Source of the DNA: JBBATK01 sp040398805
GTDB lineage: Bacteria > Bacteroidota > Ignavibacteria > Kapaibacteriales > NICIL-2
NCBI GenBank assembly: GCA_040398805.1
Contig: JBBATK010000001.1
Location: forward strand, 558,001-622,000
Direction: 5' to 3'
DNA length: 64,000 nt
A program made the position numbers and the translations under genes. Each line of letters begins with the position of its first letter. Position 1 is the first letter of the stretch. Shown piece after piece: positions 44,209 through 53,366 of the stretch. The notes beneath the pieces are model-generated. The model saw only the letters and a list, made by a program, of their open reading frames with translations, did not search any database and was not told the DNA's origin.

Positions 44209-46094
44209 TCGGTCTGTTTTCACAAGGGCAACAAGGTGACGAAGCGGTGGCCGTGCATGTGCGCGGCGGACTCAACGTCCTTCGCCACACAGCATCCATC
44301 GCCAACTTCGAAGGCATTGCCGATTGCGGTACCTATACCGACGGCAACGGCCTTTCGCCGCAGTTCTCCCTGAGTCTGGAAAAGAAACTTGTCGGTAATG
44401 TCTCGCTTGGCGTCGGTGGACGTTGGACGACGCGAAGCGTTACCCTGGGTTCAGCGCAGACCTCTCTTCCCGCCTTCGATGTCGCCACACAGACTCCCGC
44501 TTCCGTCGTCTTTGAGAATACCCTCGCGGCCCGTCTACCGTACATGGACATCGTTCCCGAGCTCATTCTGGATCTGAGCACCGGCACATCGTCGAAACTT
44601 CGCGCCCTGGCGGGTGCGGTCATCGGCATACCGCTCCAGCCGAGTTTCGAGCTCACCCAGCGCATCGTCTCTCCGGAGAACGCCGTCTACAAGCTCAATA
44701 GACAACAGAGCATCTCCCTCTCGAACGGCGAGAAACCGATCGGAGCGATGACCTCGCCTCTGGTCGCGTTCTCGCTCGGCCTGGAGAACATGCTTGATGC
44801 AGGCTTCGGACGTCATTTCACCCAAAGCGTCCGCGTTGAGTACACAGTCACGGATATCGTTTCTTCCGGTTCATGGAAAGCCCTTGGCGTGCGTGCGGAT
44901 CTCGGATATCGCTTCGGTTTCTTCAGCGCACCACCCGTCGTCCAGGAACCCAAAGCCGTACCTCCGCCGCCTCCTGCACCGGCTCCTCCCGTCGCGACCA
45001 AGACCTTCACCGAGCCCACGCCTCTTCCCATCCTCACCGTCCGAATGGACTCGTTGAACCTGCGCTTGCAGACGGGGAATGAGCTTCGCGCCTCTCTGCC
45101 ACTGGTGAATGCGGTGTTTTTCGAATTGAACTCCGCCGTCATTCCTCAGCGCTATCTCACGACCTCAGAGGCCTTCATCGTCACGGAAAGTGCCGTCGAA
45201 CATCATCGGAACATTCTCTTGTCTGTCGCTCGGATCATGAAGGAGAATGCGCGTGCAAGCATCATCGTCGAGGGTGCCACCTCGGGCAACGATGAAAGTC
45301 AGGGATTGAATCTGGCCAAGGAGCGAGCGGACAACGTCATCACTGCTCTTGCCGCTCTGGGCGTGTCCCGCGACCGCATGAGCGCTCGAACGTTCCTGAC
45401 GCCTCGTATCGCATCGAATGCCGATTATCAGGAAGGTCGTGAGGAAAACCGTCGTGTCGACATCATCGTGAAAGACGCCCCGCTACAGGAGTATGTGTCG
45501 CGTCAGCGGTTCGCCAACCTTCGCGGCACGATACAGTACAGCGTGGACGCTCAGCATTTCAATGCCTCGGAGATACGCGTGACGGGTAACCTCATTCCCG
45601 AGCAAGTCCACATGCGCTCGGAGACACGTACCGTCGACATCGATCGCCGCATTCCCTCCTCGGAAGGATCGACGACGGTGACCCTTGAGGCCAATGCCGC
45701 TCCCCCGCTCACCTGGAAGACCGATCGTGATGTCGACCTCTCATCTCTGAAGCGTGAAGTGATCGCTCTCGACCTGACGTCGTTCGAGGCCTGGCTGCGT
45801 TTCGATTACAACAGCAGCGTCTTGTCCGACGACAACAAAGACCTCTTACGTCAGCTCTTACGGGCACTTCCCGGCGGATCGACCATCAGTCTTCTGGGTA
45901 GCGCCGATGCGCTCGGCGACGAGCAGAGCAACCTGGAGCTTTCTTCGAAGCGAGCCGCCGTTACAGAGGCCTTCGTTCGCAGTGTGGCGGGCGACCGGTT
46001 CACGCTTGAATCTTCGGTTTCGAAAGTCAAGGTCGAAGAGGTTGTACCCGAAGGACGCTTTCTGAACCGATCGATCCGGATTCGCGTGCGCTGA
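44209..46094 (+). CDS. Outer-membrane barrel protein with two OmpA-like domains (N-terminus lost)
   Basis: About 627 visible residues; signal peptide and the first barrel strands lie in the gap. Residues ~1-240 are barrel-like strands, followed by a Pro-rich linker (KAVPPPPPAPAPPVATKTF). The first OmpA domain (about 300-430, VFFELNSAVIPQ ... NLAKERADNVITALAALGVSRDRM ... REENRRVDIIV) is followed by a ~90-residue middle region and a second, more degenerate OmpA domain (~524-627, AWLRFDYNSSVL ... LSSKRAAVTEAFV ... LNRSIRIRV). The layout repeats that of the gene at 36456, so they are diverged paralogues. The ClpB-like gene follows 95 bp later. Confidence 0.84.
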
Positions 46095-46142
46095 CCTGCC
46101 GTGCGCAATGAACCTTTCATCTCTTCGTCGTAGATGAGAGCA

Positions 46143-46162
46143 GAGTACCTGCCATGGTACTC
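46143..46162. promoter_or_regulatory. 7-bp inverted repeat upstream of clpB-like gene
   Basis: GAGTACC / GGTACTC (46143-46149 and 46156-46162) around a 6-base spacer, 26 bp before the ATG at 46189. It might be an operator for a heat-shock-type repressor, but it does not match the CIRCE consensus. Chance occurrence is possible. Confidence 0.35.
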
Positions 46163-46188
46163 CCCTTTATCATCACAAGGGCACCGTC

Positions 46189-47502
46189 ATGAATATCCAG
46201 AAACTGACTCTGAAGTCGCAAGAGGCCGTCCAGAAGGCGCACGATATCGCGCAGGGATACAACAATCAATCCATCGAGCCCCTGCATCTTCTCGCAGCTC
46301 TTATCCAGGATTCCCAGGGCATCGTCCCCGGCATCCTCCAAACCATCGGCGCGAACCTTTCGTACGTGAAAGTCAAGATCAACGAGGAACTCGAAAAACT
46401 TCCCAAAGTGGGAGGCGCTCAGAGCGGGTCGTATGTTTCCACAGGCATGAGCGCCTTGTTGGAGCAGGCGTTCCGCGAGGCCTCGGCGCTGAAGGACGAA
46501 TATGTGAGCGTGGAGCATCTGCTTCTGTCGCTCACGGACCAGAAGTCATCGGCTCAGGAACTCCTTCGCGACCAAGGCGTGAACAAGGACGCCGTACTGC
46601 GGGTGCTGAAGGACTATCGCAAGAATACGCGGGTGACGGACCAGAATCCGGAAGACAAGTACCAGGCGTTGCAGCGCTACGGACGCGTCTTGAACGACGC
46701 CGTCCGTAAGGGCAAGATCGATCCCGTCATCGGACGTGAGGACGAGATCCGGCGCGTGTTACAAGTGCTTTCCCGTCGCACGAAAAACAACCCCGTCCTC
46801 ATCGGAGAACCAGGTGTGGGCAAGACGGCGATCGTGGAAGGTATTGCGCAGCGCATCGTCTCGGGAGATGTTCCCGACACCTTACGCTCCAAGACCATCG
46901 TCGCGCTCGACATGGGCGCACTCGTGGCAGGCACGCAGTTCCGTGGTCAGTTCGAGGAACGGTTGAAAGCGGTCATCCAGGAGGTGTCGGACGCCGCGGG
47001 CGAGATCATCCTCTTCATCGATGAGTTGCATACCCTTATCGGTGCGGGCGCATCGCAAGGAAGCATGGATGCAGCAAACATCCTCAAGCCCGCGCTCGCA
47101 CGCGGTGAGCTGCGGTGCATCGGCGCAACGACGTTGGACGAGTACCAGAAGTACATCGAGAAGGACGCCGCGCTGGAGCGACGCTTTCAGAAAGTGTTAG
47201 TCGAAGAGCCGAATGTGGAGGACACGATTTCCATTCTCCGTGGTCTCAAGGAGAGATACGAAGTCCACCACGGGGTCCGCATCACGGATGCCGCCATTGT
47301 CGCCGCCGCACAACTCTCGCATCGATACATCACGGACCGTTTCCTTCCCGATAAGGCGATCGACCTCATTGACGAGTCGGCGTCGAAGTTGCGCATCGAG
47401 ATCGACTCCCTTCCCGAGGAGCTCGACAGTGTGGAGCGGAAGATCCGTCAACTGGAAATCGAACGCGAAGCGCTTCTCAGGGAACTGACGATCGAAAGCT
47501 AG
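46189..47502 (+). pseudogene. clpB: ClpB-type AAA+ chaperone, truncated after NBD1
   Basis: N-terminal half of a ClpB disaggregase. Residues ~1-145 are the Clp N-domain (IQKLTLKSQEAVQKAHDIA, then VSVEHLLLSL), and ~160-400 the first AAA+ domain with Walker A GEPGVGKT, Walker B ILFIDELH, IGATTLDEYQKYIEKDAALERRFQ and HRYITDRFLPDKAIDLIDESAS. It enters the coiled-coil M-domain (DSVERKIRQLEIEREALL) and then ends RELTIES-stop at 437 residues; full ClpB is about 860. The 166 bases that follow, up to the next gene, contain no ClpB-like remainder in any frame. So NBD2, most of the M-domain and the C-terminus are absent. It may be a decayed gene, a short form with its own use, or a join error. I cannot choose. 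Confidence 0.8.
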
Positions 47503-47564
47503 TACGCACGCGGGTAGATGTCGTCGGATGACAGACCAAACGCAAGGTGTGATACCGGTACGAA

Positions 47565-47602
47565 GAAAAAACAGCGGGTGAATCGTTCGATTCACCCGCT
47601 GT
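47565..47602 (-). terminator. Rho-independent terminator after Ig-repeat gene
   Basis: A 13-bp perfect stem (47571-47583 with 47590-47602), 6-base loop, followed on the minus strand by six T (47565-47570). It lies about 67 bp after the stop of the Ig-repeat gene and 69 bp from the ClpB stop on the opposite strand. Confidence 0.88.
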
Positions 47603-47668
47603 CGTATCCACCCCATCCGTTGGGAGGACGCACCCGAGACCAACCTGCGACGCCGCAGGTGGTAGGGA

Positions 47669-50600
47669 CTATCGGACGATCATCACCGGTGCGGTGAGCC
47701 GGTGGCCGAGACTGCTCGAGAGAACCACGGTGTACCGACCGGAGGTCAGGCCGCGCTCGTTGGCATCGAGCACGACGGAGTACGAACCGGCGTTCATGTT
47801 CTCGTCACGGAGAACGCAGACCTCACGACCGAACATGTCCACCACCATCATGCGCACGTGCGACGTACCCGCCAGATTGACGGCGATGACGCAACGGTCC
47901 AAGACAGGTTGCGGTGTGCATGGTCCGACGCTCCAACCGGCATTCTCGACTTCACCGGCACTGGAGATGGAGTTGACCAGGACCCGTGACGCATCGGATA
48001 CCAAGGAACCGCACTCGCTCATGACACGGACTTTGTAATAGCCCGCATCCTCTGCCGCTGCAATTTTGGTATACACGTCGCTCGTTGCCCCATTGATAAG
48101 CACGCCGTCGTGCTCCCATTGATACTGCAACCGGTCGCCACGGGCTTCGGCCGAGAGCAGAAGTCGGGAGCCCTCCCGAACGATGACCTGCGGAGCGGGA
48201 TGACGGGTGATCTCTGTTTCCGGACGGACAACGAGATTGACAACCGTGTGTTCGATGGCCGCGCAGTCGTTATGAACCCGCACGGCATACTGTCCTGACG
48301 ATGCATTCGCTACCGCATACTCCACAAAGGTGTTGTCGACCGCGCCCTCGATGGGAACGGCATTGAGATACCACTGGTAGCTGAGGTCGTTGCCCGCAAC
48401 GACGCGGGCATTGAGAGCGAAGTATGTTCCCGGACATAAGTACACGGTACGATATTCGTCCGGATCGGCGAATCGAGGAGCGTGCAAGGCGAACAGACGA
48501 GCGCTACGCGAATCGACGAACACGTTGTCGCCAAGATTCATGCGAACGGAATAGTCGCCATTATCCGCATCGTTGAACATGGGCATGGACAGAGTGGCCG
48601 ATGTGGCACCTTGAAGAGCGACGCCGTTCCTCAGCCATTGATACGTAAGCGGAATACCTTCGTCAGTGACGGCGACGATGGATACTTGAGCCGAACTTCC
48701 TGCACAGACCTTCGCATCCTTCGGCTCTTGCATGATGGTGAGCGGCGGAATCACGATACGGATGGGATCGCTCCATGCCGCACCGCACATGCCGTTGACT
48801 CTGCAAGTATAGACGCGTTGCGCGTCATGAACACCGATATCCAAAACGGTTAACGTCATTGTCGAAGTGCCGATGAATCGCTGATCATCGACGAGAGCAG
48901 CGCCATCCACATACCATTGATAGGTGCGGTGGACGTCCGCCTCGCTCAGCGCGGTCAAACCAACGCGCATGACGGCCTGTCCGTGCACGGCGGCATAGGC
49001 GACGCGTGTCTGGGTGGCGATGACCGGAGCCGAGAGCACGATTACGCGCGCAGGTTCAGTCATCACCTCGCGCGGCTGACACTCGACGGCACCGATGAGC
49101 TTGCATGTGTACAGTCCTGCAACACTATTGTCCGCATTCTCGATGCGAAGCTCGGGTGTGTTCCACTCCCCAAGAGGGACTCCGTCTTTGAACCACTGGT
49201 ATAATCCCGTCGAACCGGTCGCCGTGACACTCAGAAGAACCGGATGTTGTTCACAGACCGTGACGGCATGAGGTTGCTCCAGGATGCGGACCGGACTGAC
49301 CACGGTGACGTCGACGCTTTCGGACTCGAGCGACATACACACATCGGTAACCCGGACGGAGTATTTTCCACTCATGCTTGGCATGACATCGTACAGGTAC
49401 AGATTGCTGTCGGTGGCTCCTTCCACCTCATGATTGTCGAGAAGCCATTGATACCGCACATCCACACCGGTTGCGCGCGCCTGCAATGCCACGTCACCGT
49501 GCTCGCAGATGCTCGCGCTCTTGGGAAGTTCGACGAATGCGGGCAGCGGTAGGACCGATAAAAGCGCTTCGTCGGACTGAAGGCTGATTTCCGAACACCG
49601 TGAGCCGATAAGTATCCGGTATGAGCCGGCATCCTCGGCAGATAAGCCTGTCAGCATCAGATGATGCGTCTGAGCAGTGAGATTGTCGTGGATCGGCTCG
49701 CCGTTCTTCAGCCATTGGAACGTCGGCTCGGAACCGTACACTGCAACGAGGAACTGCGCATCCTGACCTTGACACGAAACCACGGACTCGGGTTGCGAGA
49801 TGAATCCTACAGGAACATCCACCAGGATAGTGAAGGAAGACGTCAGCATCGGTGAGGGATAGCAGCGGGCATTCACCATGCAATCATAGACACCCACATC
49901 GGTTGATGCCACCGCTGAAATCGAAAAAGTGGCATTGGATGCTCCTTCAATGGCGAGACCGTTTCTTCTCCATTGGTACTGAACATCGGTACCGGTAACC
50001 GTGACATGAGCCAGCACGGGAGAGCCCGTGCACAATTCGCGCAGACCGGGTTGCACGTCCTCCGTGATTTGCGGAGGCACCGATGGCATGACGGCGTGGG
50101 AGACGCTGAACTTCTCGCCTTCGTAGCATGAACCGACGATGCCGCAACGATACATGCCACTATCCTCCGTCATGAATGACGGTAGGATGAGAGTCGCTGT
50201 GAATGCCGTGTTGTTGTCAGTGATCGGTGCGCCGTCCCTGTACCATTGATACACGATGTTCCAGCCTTCGGCATCGATATGTAGGGAAACCGCTTCGGCC
50301 GGACATGCATACGTCGGTACAGGCGACAGGTCGCCCACGATCATCGGAGCTTGATAGACGGTCAACGTGAACGAACCGCTCACGGTGCCGCTTTCCCCCG
50401 TATTGTCTTCAACGGACACCAGACTGTACGTCGTCGTAATGACTGGTTGCACATGGACGTCCAAGTCGCTGTTGAACGACTCGACATTGTATTCATCCAC
50501 ACCGTCCGTGTATACGACCCGGAAGGGCGCTTGTCCTTCCAGAGTGATGTGGATCATGGACTGCGTGTTATCATAACACGCTTCGGTTTGTGAAATCGAC

Positions 50601-50704
50601 ACCATGGTTGCCGAGATGTTGTCCTGCATTCTCGCCATGATGATTGTGGGCAGCAGTGCCATGAGTACCGCCGTGACCCACAATGAGGTACGTTGCGTTT
50701 TCAT
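47669..50704 (-). CDS. Secreted protein with nine Ig-like repeats and T9SS-type C-terminus
   Basis: Large extracellular protein of 1011 residues. A signal peptide (MKTQRTSLWVTAVLMALLPTIIMA) starts it; ribosome site GGAGG lies five bases before the ATG at 50704. Nine bacterial Ig-like repeats of ~85-95 residues follow, each with a YQW- or FQW-type core such as YQWYRDG, YQWRRNG, FQWLKNG, YQWLLDN, YQWFKDG, YQWYVDG, YQWLRNG, YQWYLNA and YQWEHDG. Many keep a Cys before the core and one after it (a probable disulfide). The last ~85 residues (MMVVDMFGREVCVL, MNAGSYSVVLDANERGLTSGRYTVVL) match the type A sorting domain that directs export by the T9SS. Its role is likely adhesion or surface display. 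Confidence 0.85.
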   Translation of the reverse strand: MKTQRTSLWVTAVLMALLPTIIMARMQDNISATMVSISQTEACYDNTQSMIHITLEGQAPFRVVYTDGVDEYNVESFNSDLDVHVQPVITTTYSLVSVEDNTGESGTVSGSFTLTVYQAPMIVGDLSPVPTYACPAEAVSLHIDAEGWNIVYQWYRDGAPITDNNTAFTATLILPSFMTEDSGMYRCGIVGSCYEGEKFSVSHAVMPSVPPQITEDVQPGLRELCTGSPVLAHVTVTGTDVQYQWRRNGLAIEGASNATFSISAVASTDVGVYDCMVNARCYPSPMLTSSFTILVDVPVGFISQPESVVSCQGQDAQFLVAVYGSEPTFQWLKNGEPIHDNLTAQTHHLMLTGLSAEDAGSYRILIGSRCSEISLQSDEALLSVLPLPAFVELPKSASICEHGDVALQARATGVDVRYQWLLDNHEVEGATDSNLYLYDVMPSMSGKYSVRVTDVCMSLESESVDVTVVSPVRILEQPHAVTVCEQHPVLLSVTATGSTGLYQWFKDGVPLGEWNTPELRIENADNSVAGLYTCKLIGAVECQPREVMTEPARVIVLSAPVIATQTRVAYAAVHGQAVMRVGLTALSEADVHRTYQWYVDGAALVDDQRFIGTSTMTLTVLDIGVHDAQRVYTCRVNGMCGAAWSDPIRIVIPPLTIMQEPKDAKVCAGSSAQVSIVAVTDEGIPLTYQWLRNGVALQGATSATLSMPMFNDADNGDYSVRMNLGDNVFVDSRSARLFALHAPRFADPDEYRTVYLCPGTYFALNARVVAGNDLSYQWYLNAVPIEGAVDNTFVEYAVANASSGQYAVRVHNDCAAIEHTVVNLVVRPETEITRHPAPQVIVREGSRLLLSAEARGDRLQYQWEHDGVLINGATSDVYTKIAAAEDAGYYKVRVMSECGSLVSDASRVLVNSISSAGEVENAGWSVGPCTPQPVLDRCVIAVNLAGTSHVRMMVVDMFGREVCVLRDENMNAGSYSVVLDANERGLTSGRYTVVLSSSLGHRLTAPVMIVR

Positions 50705-50903
50705 AGGAACCTCCAAAAGTGATGAAACCCCACCGCGACCCTTGACACCCTCCTCACACCGACATCGAAACCACCCGCCTATCGCTCACCCGTTCACCAC
50801 GACCTCATCCGAGTCCGGACATTCACCGGATAACCGTTCCATCTGCTGACCATACGTGAGCCATCCGACGGCATGCGTTGACGAAGAGAGCTTCAAAGAT
50901 CTT

Positions 50904-50925
50904 AATAATACTGTTTTGTATTATT
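50904..50925. repeat. 8-bp perfect inverted repeat upstream of Ig-repeat gene
   Basis: AATAATAC / GTATTATT with a 6-base spacer (TGTTTT), about 200 bp upstream of the Ig-repeat start. A/T-rich; could be an operator or a small hairpin. It has no T-tail in the gyrB direction. Confidence 0.4.
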
Positions 50926-50999
50926 TCCACACGCAACTTGGCGAATCCTGTGTCTCACGATCATGACATGCGTCAGTTTTCACCTTGATAGTCATCAAC

Positions 51000-51026
51000 A
51001 AAAAAGGGGCTCCGGTGAGGAGACCC
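51000..51026 (-). terminator. Terminator after gyrB
   Basis: On the minus strand an 8-bp stem with one mismatch (GGGTCTCC / GGAGCCCC) is followed by six T at 51000-51005. It lies 43 bp after the gyrB stop. Confidence 0.65.
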
Positions 51027-51069
51027 TTCGATGGGGGTGCATCATTTGCGTCGTCTCCTTCGTCGGAGC

Positions 51070-53070
51070 TTACACGTCTAGATTCTTCACATACTGAGCG
51101 TTGCGCTCGATGAACTCGCGGCGCGGCTCCACTTTGTCGCCCATCAAGGTATCGAAGAGCAGAGCGGCCTCCGCGGCATTCTCCACCGTCACCTGCAGGA
51201 GGGTCCGTGTTTCGGGATTCATCGTCGTCGACCATAACTGTTCGGGATTCATCTCACCCAGACCTTTGAAGCGTGATATCACGATTCCATCGGCTGTCGC
51301 TCCCTCCTGAACCGGTTCCTCATCCTCCACTCCTTCCTTGGCATTCTTTGCCTTCGCTTTCTCCGCCTTCTCTTTGCGGATGCGCGCAATCACTTCATCA
51401 CGCTCGGCATCGTTGAACGCATAATACTCCTGCTTGCCTTTTTTCAGCTTGTACAACGGTGGTTGGGCTATATACAGCTTACCAAGGGTGATGAGGTCAC
51501 GCATGTAGTTGAAGAACAAGGTCAACAGCAGGGTACGAATATGCGAACCGTCCACATCCGCATCGGCCATGATGATGATCTTGCCATACCGCGCTTTCGC
51601 CGCATCGAAATCGTCGCCGAAGCCTACACCGATAGCGGTGAGGATGATGCGGATTTCCTCGTTCTCCAGAATCTTGTTGAGTCGGGCCTTGTGAACGTTC
51701 AGCGGCTTTCCTTTCAAAGGAAGAATGGCCTGGAACCGACGATCGCGTCCCTGCTTGGCAGAGCCGCCAGCGGAGTCACCCTCCACGATGTAGATCTCGC
51801 AATCTTCAGGACTGTTCAGTGAACAGTCCGCAAGCTTGCCCGGCAACATGGATGATTCGAGGGCGTTCTTTCGGCGGACGAGCTCGCGTGACTTCTTGGC
51901 GGCCATGCGCGCTTCGGCAGCAAGGATGGCTTTCTCCAGGATTCGCTTCGCTACAGAGGGATTCGCGTCCAAGTATTGCGTCAGCTGCTCATTGACGATG
52001 GTGCGGACGATGCCCTCGGTTTCGCTGTTACCGAGTTTGGTCTTGGTCTGACCTTCGAACTGCGGCTCGGCGACTTTCACCGAGATGATCGCGGTCAATC
52101 CCTCCTTGAAATCGTCGCCCGTCAACGCCACCTTGTCCATCTTGTTAGCAGCGGCATACGTGTTCATGGTACGGGTGAACGCAGAGCGGAAACCCGACAC
52201 GTGCGTTCCGCCTTCCACCGTGTTGATGTTGTTCACATACGAACTGATACGATCGGTGTAGGTGTCATTGTATTCGAAACAGACGTCCACGATGGTCTCG
52301 CTCCCGCTATCCCCCGTGCCTTTGCCGGCGATGAGGATGGGCTTGATGATCGCGGTGACGGCGCTGTCTACGTACCGGACGAAGTCCACGAGTCCTCCGC
52401 GGAACGCGAAGACCTCTTTCTTTCCGTCGCGCTCGTCCGCCAATTCGATGGTGACCTCGGGATTCAGGAAGGCCAACTCACGAAGGCGCTCCGACACGCG
52501 CTCGAACTTGAAGGCGACCGTCGAGAAGATGGATGCATCCGGATAGAAACGCACTTCCGTACCCGTCTGCTTCGACGTTCCCGCTTCCGCCACCGGAGCC
52601 GTCGGAACACCGATTTCATAATCCTGACGATAGATCTTCCCATCACGTTGGATGGTCACTTCGCATCGCGTGGACAAAGCGTTCACGCACGAGACGCCCA
52701 CGCCGTGCAAACCGCCCGAGACTTTATAGGAATTCTTGTCGAATTTTCCGCCCGCGTGCAAGGTGCACATGACCACTTCGAGCGTCGAGATCTTCTTCAC
52801 CGGGTGAGGTCCCGTCGGAATGCCCCGTCCATCGTCTCGTACCGAACATGCTCCGTCGGCGTGCAAGGTGACGACGATGGTACGACAGAACCCGGCAAGC
52901 GCCTCATCAATGGAGTTGTCGACGACCTCTTGGATCAGGTGATGCAAGCCACGCTCGCCCGTATCGCCGATGTACATCGCCGGACGTTTGCGCACCGCTT
53001 CCAGACCTTCAAGGATCTTGATACTGTCTTCGGTATATCCACTGTTCTGTTTTTCTTCTTTCGAAGCCAT
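51070..53070 (-). CDS. gyrB: DNA gyrase subunit B
   Basis: ATPase subunit of DNA gyrase, 666 residues. The GHKL ATPase domain contains EVVDNSIDEALAG, VRDDGRGIPTG and GLHGVGVSCVNALS. The transducer domain is followed by the TOPRIM domain with IYIVEGDSAGGSAKQGRDR and IIIMADADVDGSHIRTLLL. The C-terminal segment ends FIERNAQYVKNLDV, the typical GyrB/ParE tail. GyrB is preferred over ParE because of the overall layout and the canonical tail; the gyrA partner is elsewhere. It contains an Ala/Lys-rich insert (KEKAEKAKAKNAKEGVEDEE) near residue 570. Start at the ATG at 53070. A promoter-like element is at 53209-53240. Confidence 0.96.
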   Translation of the reverse strand: MASKEEKQNSGYTEDSIKILEGLEAVRKRPAMYIGDTGERGLHHLIQEVVDNSIDEALAGFCRTIVVTLHADGACSVRDDGRGIPTGPHPVKKISTLEVVMCTLHAGGKFDKNSYKVSGGLHGVGVSCVNALSTRCEVTIQRDGKIYRQDYEIGVPTAPVAEAGTSKQTGTEVRFYPDASIFSTVAFKFERVSERLRELAFLNPEVTIELADERDGKKEVFAFRGGLVDFVRYVDSAVTAIIKPILIAGKGTGDSGSETIVDVCFEYNDTYTDRISSYVNNINTVEGGTHVSGFRSAFTRTMNTYAAANKMDKVALTGDDFKEGLTAIISVKVAEPQFEGQTKTKLGNSETEGIVRTIVNEQLTQYLDANPSVAKRILEKAILAAEARMAAKKSRELVRRKNALESSMLPGKLADCSLNSPEDCEIYIVEGDSAGGSAKQGRDRRFQAILPLKGKPLNVHKARLNKILENEEIRIILTAIGVGFGDDFDAAKARYGKIIIMADADVDGSHIRTLLLTLFFNYMRDLITLGKLYIAQPPLYKLKKGKQEYYAFNDAERDEVIARIRKEKAEKAKAKNAKEGVEDEEPVQEGATADGIVISRFKGLGEMNPEQLWSTTMNPETRTLLQVTVENAAEAALLFDTLMGDKVEPRREFIERNAQYVKNLDV

Positions 53071-53208
53071 GAGAGTATTGAATGAATGTCGAAAAAAACC
53101 GTCGGCCAGTTCCTCGGACCACGGCATCGAACGCTTCGGAAAGCATCGGATGATGTCTGCTGGAATGGATGACGGAGAGGGGGAGAATACTGCTTGTTGA
53201 CCCGCGTG

Positions 53209-53240
53209 CAAAGATAGGTCAAAAAGGGCCCGGAACCAAG
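53209..53240 (-). promoter_or_regulatory. Bacteroidota-type promoter upstream of gyrB
   Basis: On the minus strand, CTTG (53237-53240) and TATCTTTG (53209-53216) are spaced by 20 bases. The -7 fits TAnnTTTG exactly and the -33 differs from TTTG by one base. The ATG at 53070 is about 130 bp downstream. Confidence 0.4.
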
Positions 53241-53308
53241 GTTTTATGCGGTCTCGGGGCGGAGTGGAGGGGTAAAGTTTTCCCCATGGAGAACGGGCGG
53301 AAAGCACC

Positions 53309-53342
53309 CCCGGAAAGGCGGTCGGAAGGACGCCTCTCCGGG
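53309..53342 (-). terminator. Hairpin just after hutU
   Basis: A stem of two 5-6 bp arms (CCCGGA-AGGCG with CGCCT-TCCGGG, one A-C mismatch) lies 25 bp after the hutU stop. The T-tract is weak on both strands, so it may be a Rho-assisted or imperfect terminator. Confidence 0.4.
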
Positions 53343-53366
53343 ATGCGTGTGTCTGTCAGCGGTCGG

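Larger units (their letters stand above)
50705..51069. other. Intergenic region between Ig-repeat gene and gyrB
   Basis: No gene is visible in these 365 bases. The region holds the Ig gene's upstream DNA, an inverted repeat at 50904-50925 and the gyrB terminator near 51006. A standard -33/-7 promoter for the Ig gene is not obvious by eye. Confidence 0.6.

Noticed and set aside
42765..46094. A 1109-residue plus-strand open frame
   Set aside because: Its first 450 residues are antisense to the GlcD-type gene and then run through the N gap. Only the part after the gap is the OmpA protein.
53071..53366. Possible small gene between gyrB and hutU
   Set aside because: No frame with a plausible start, RBS and conserved character. 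The space holds the gyrB promoter and a hairpin after hutU.
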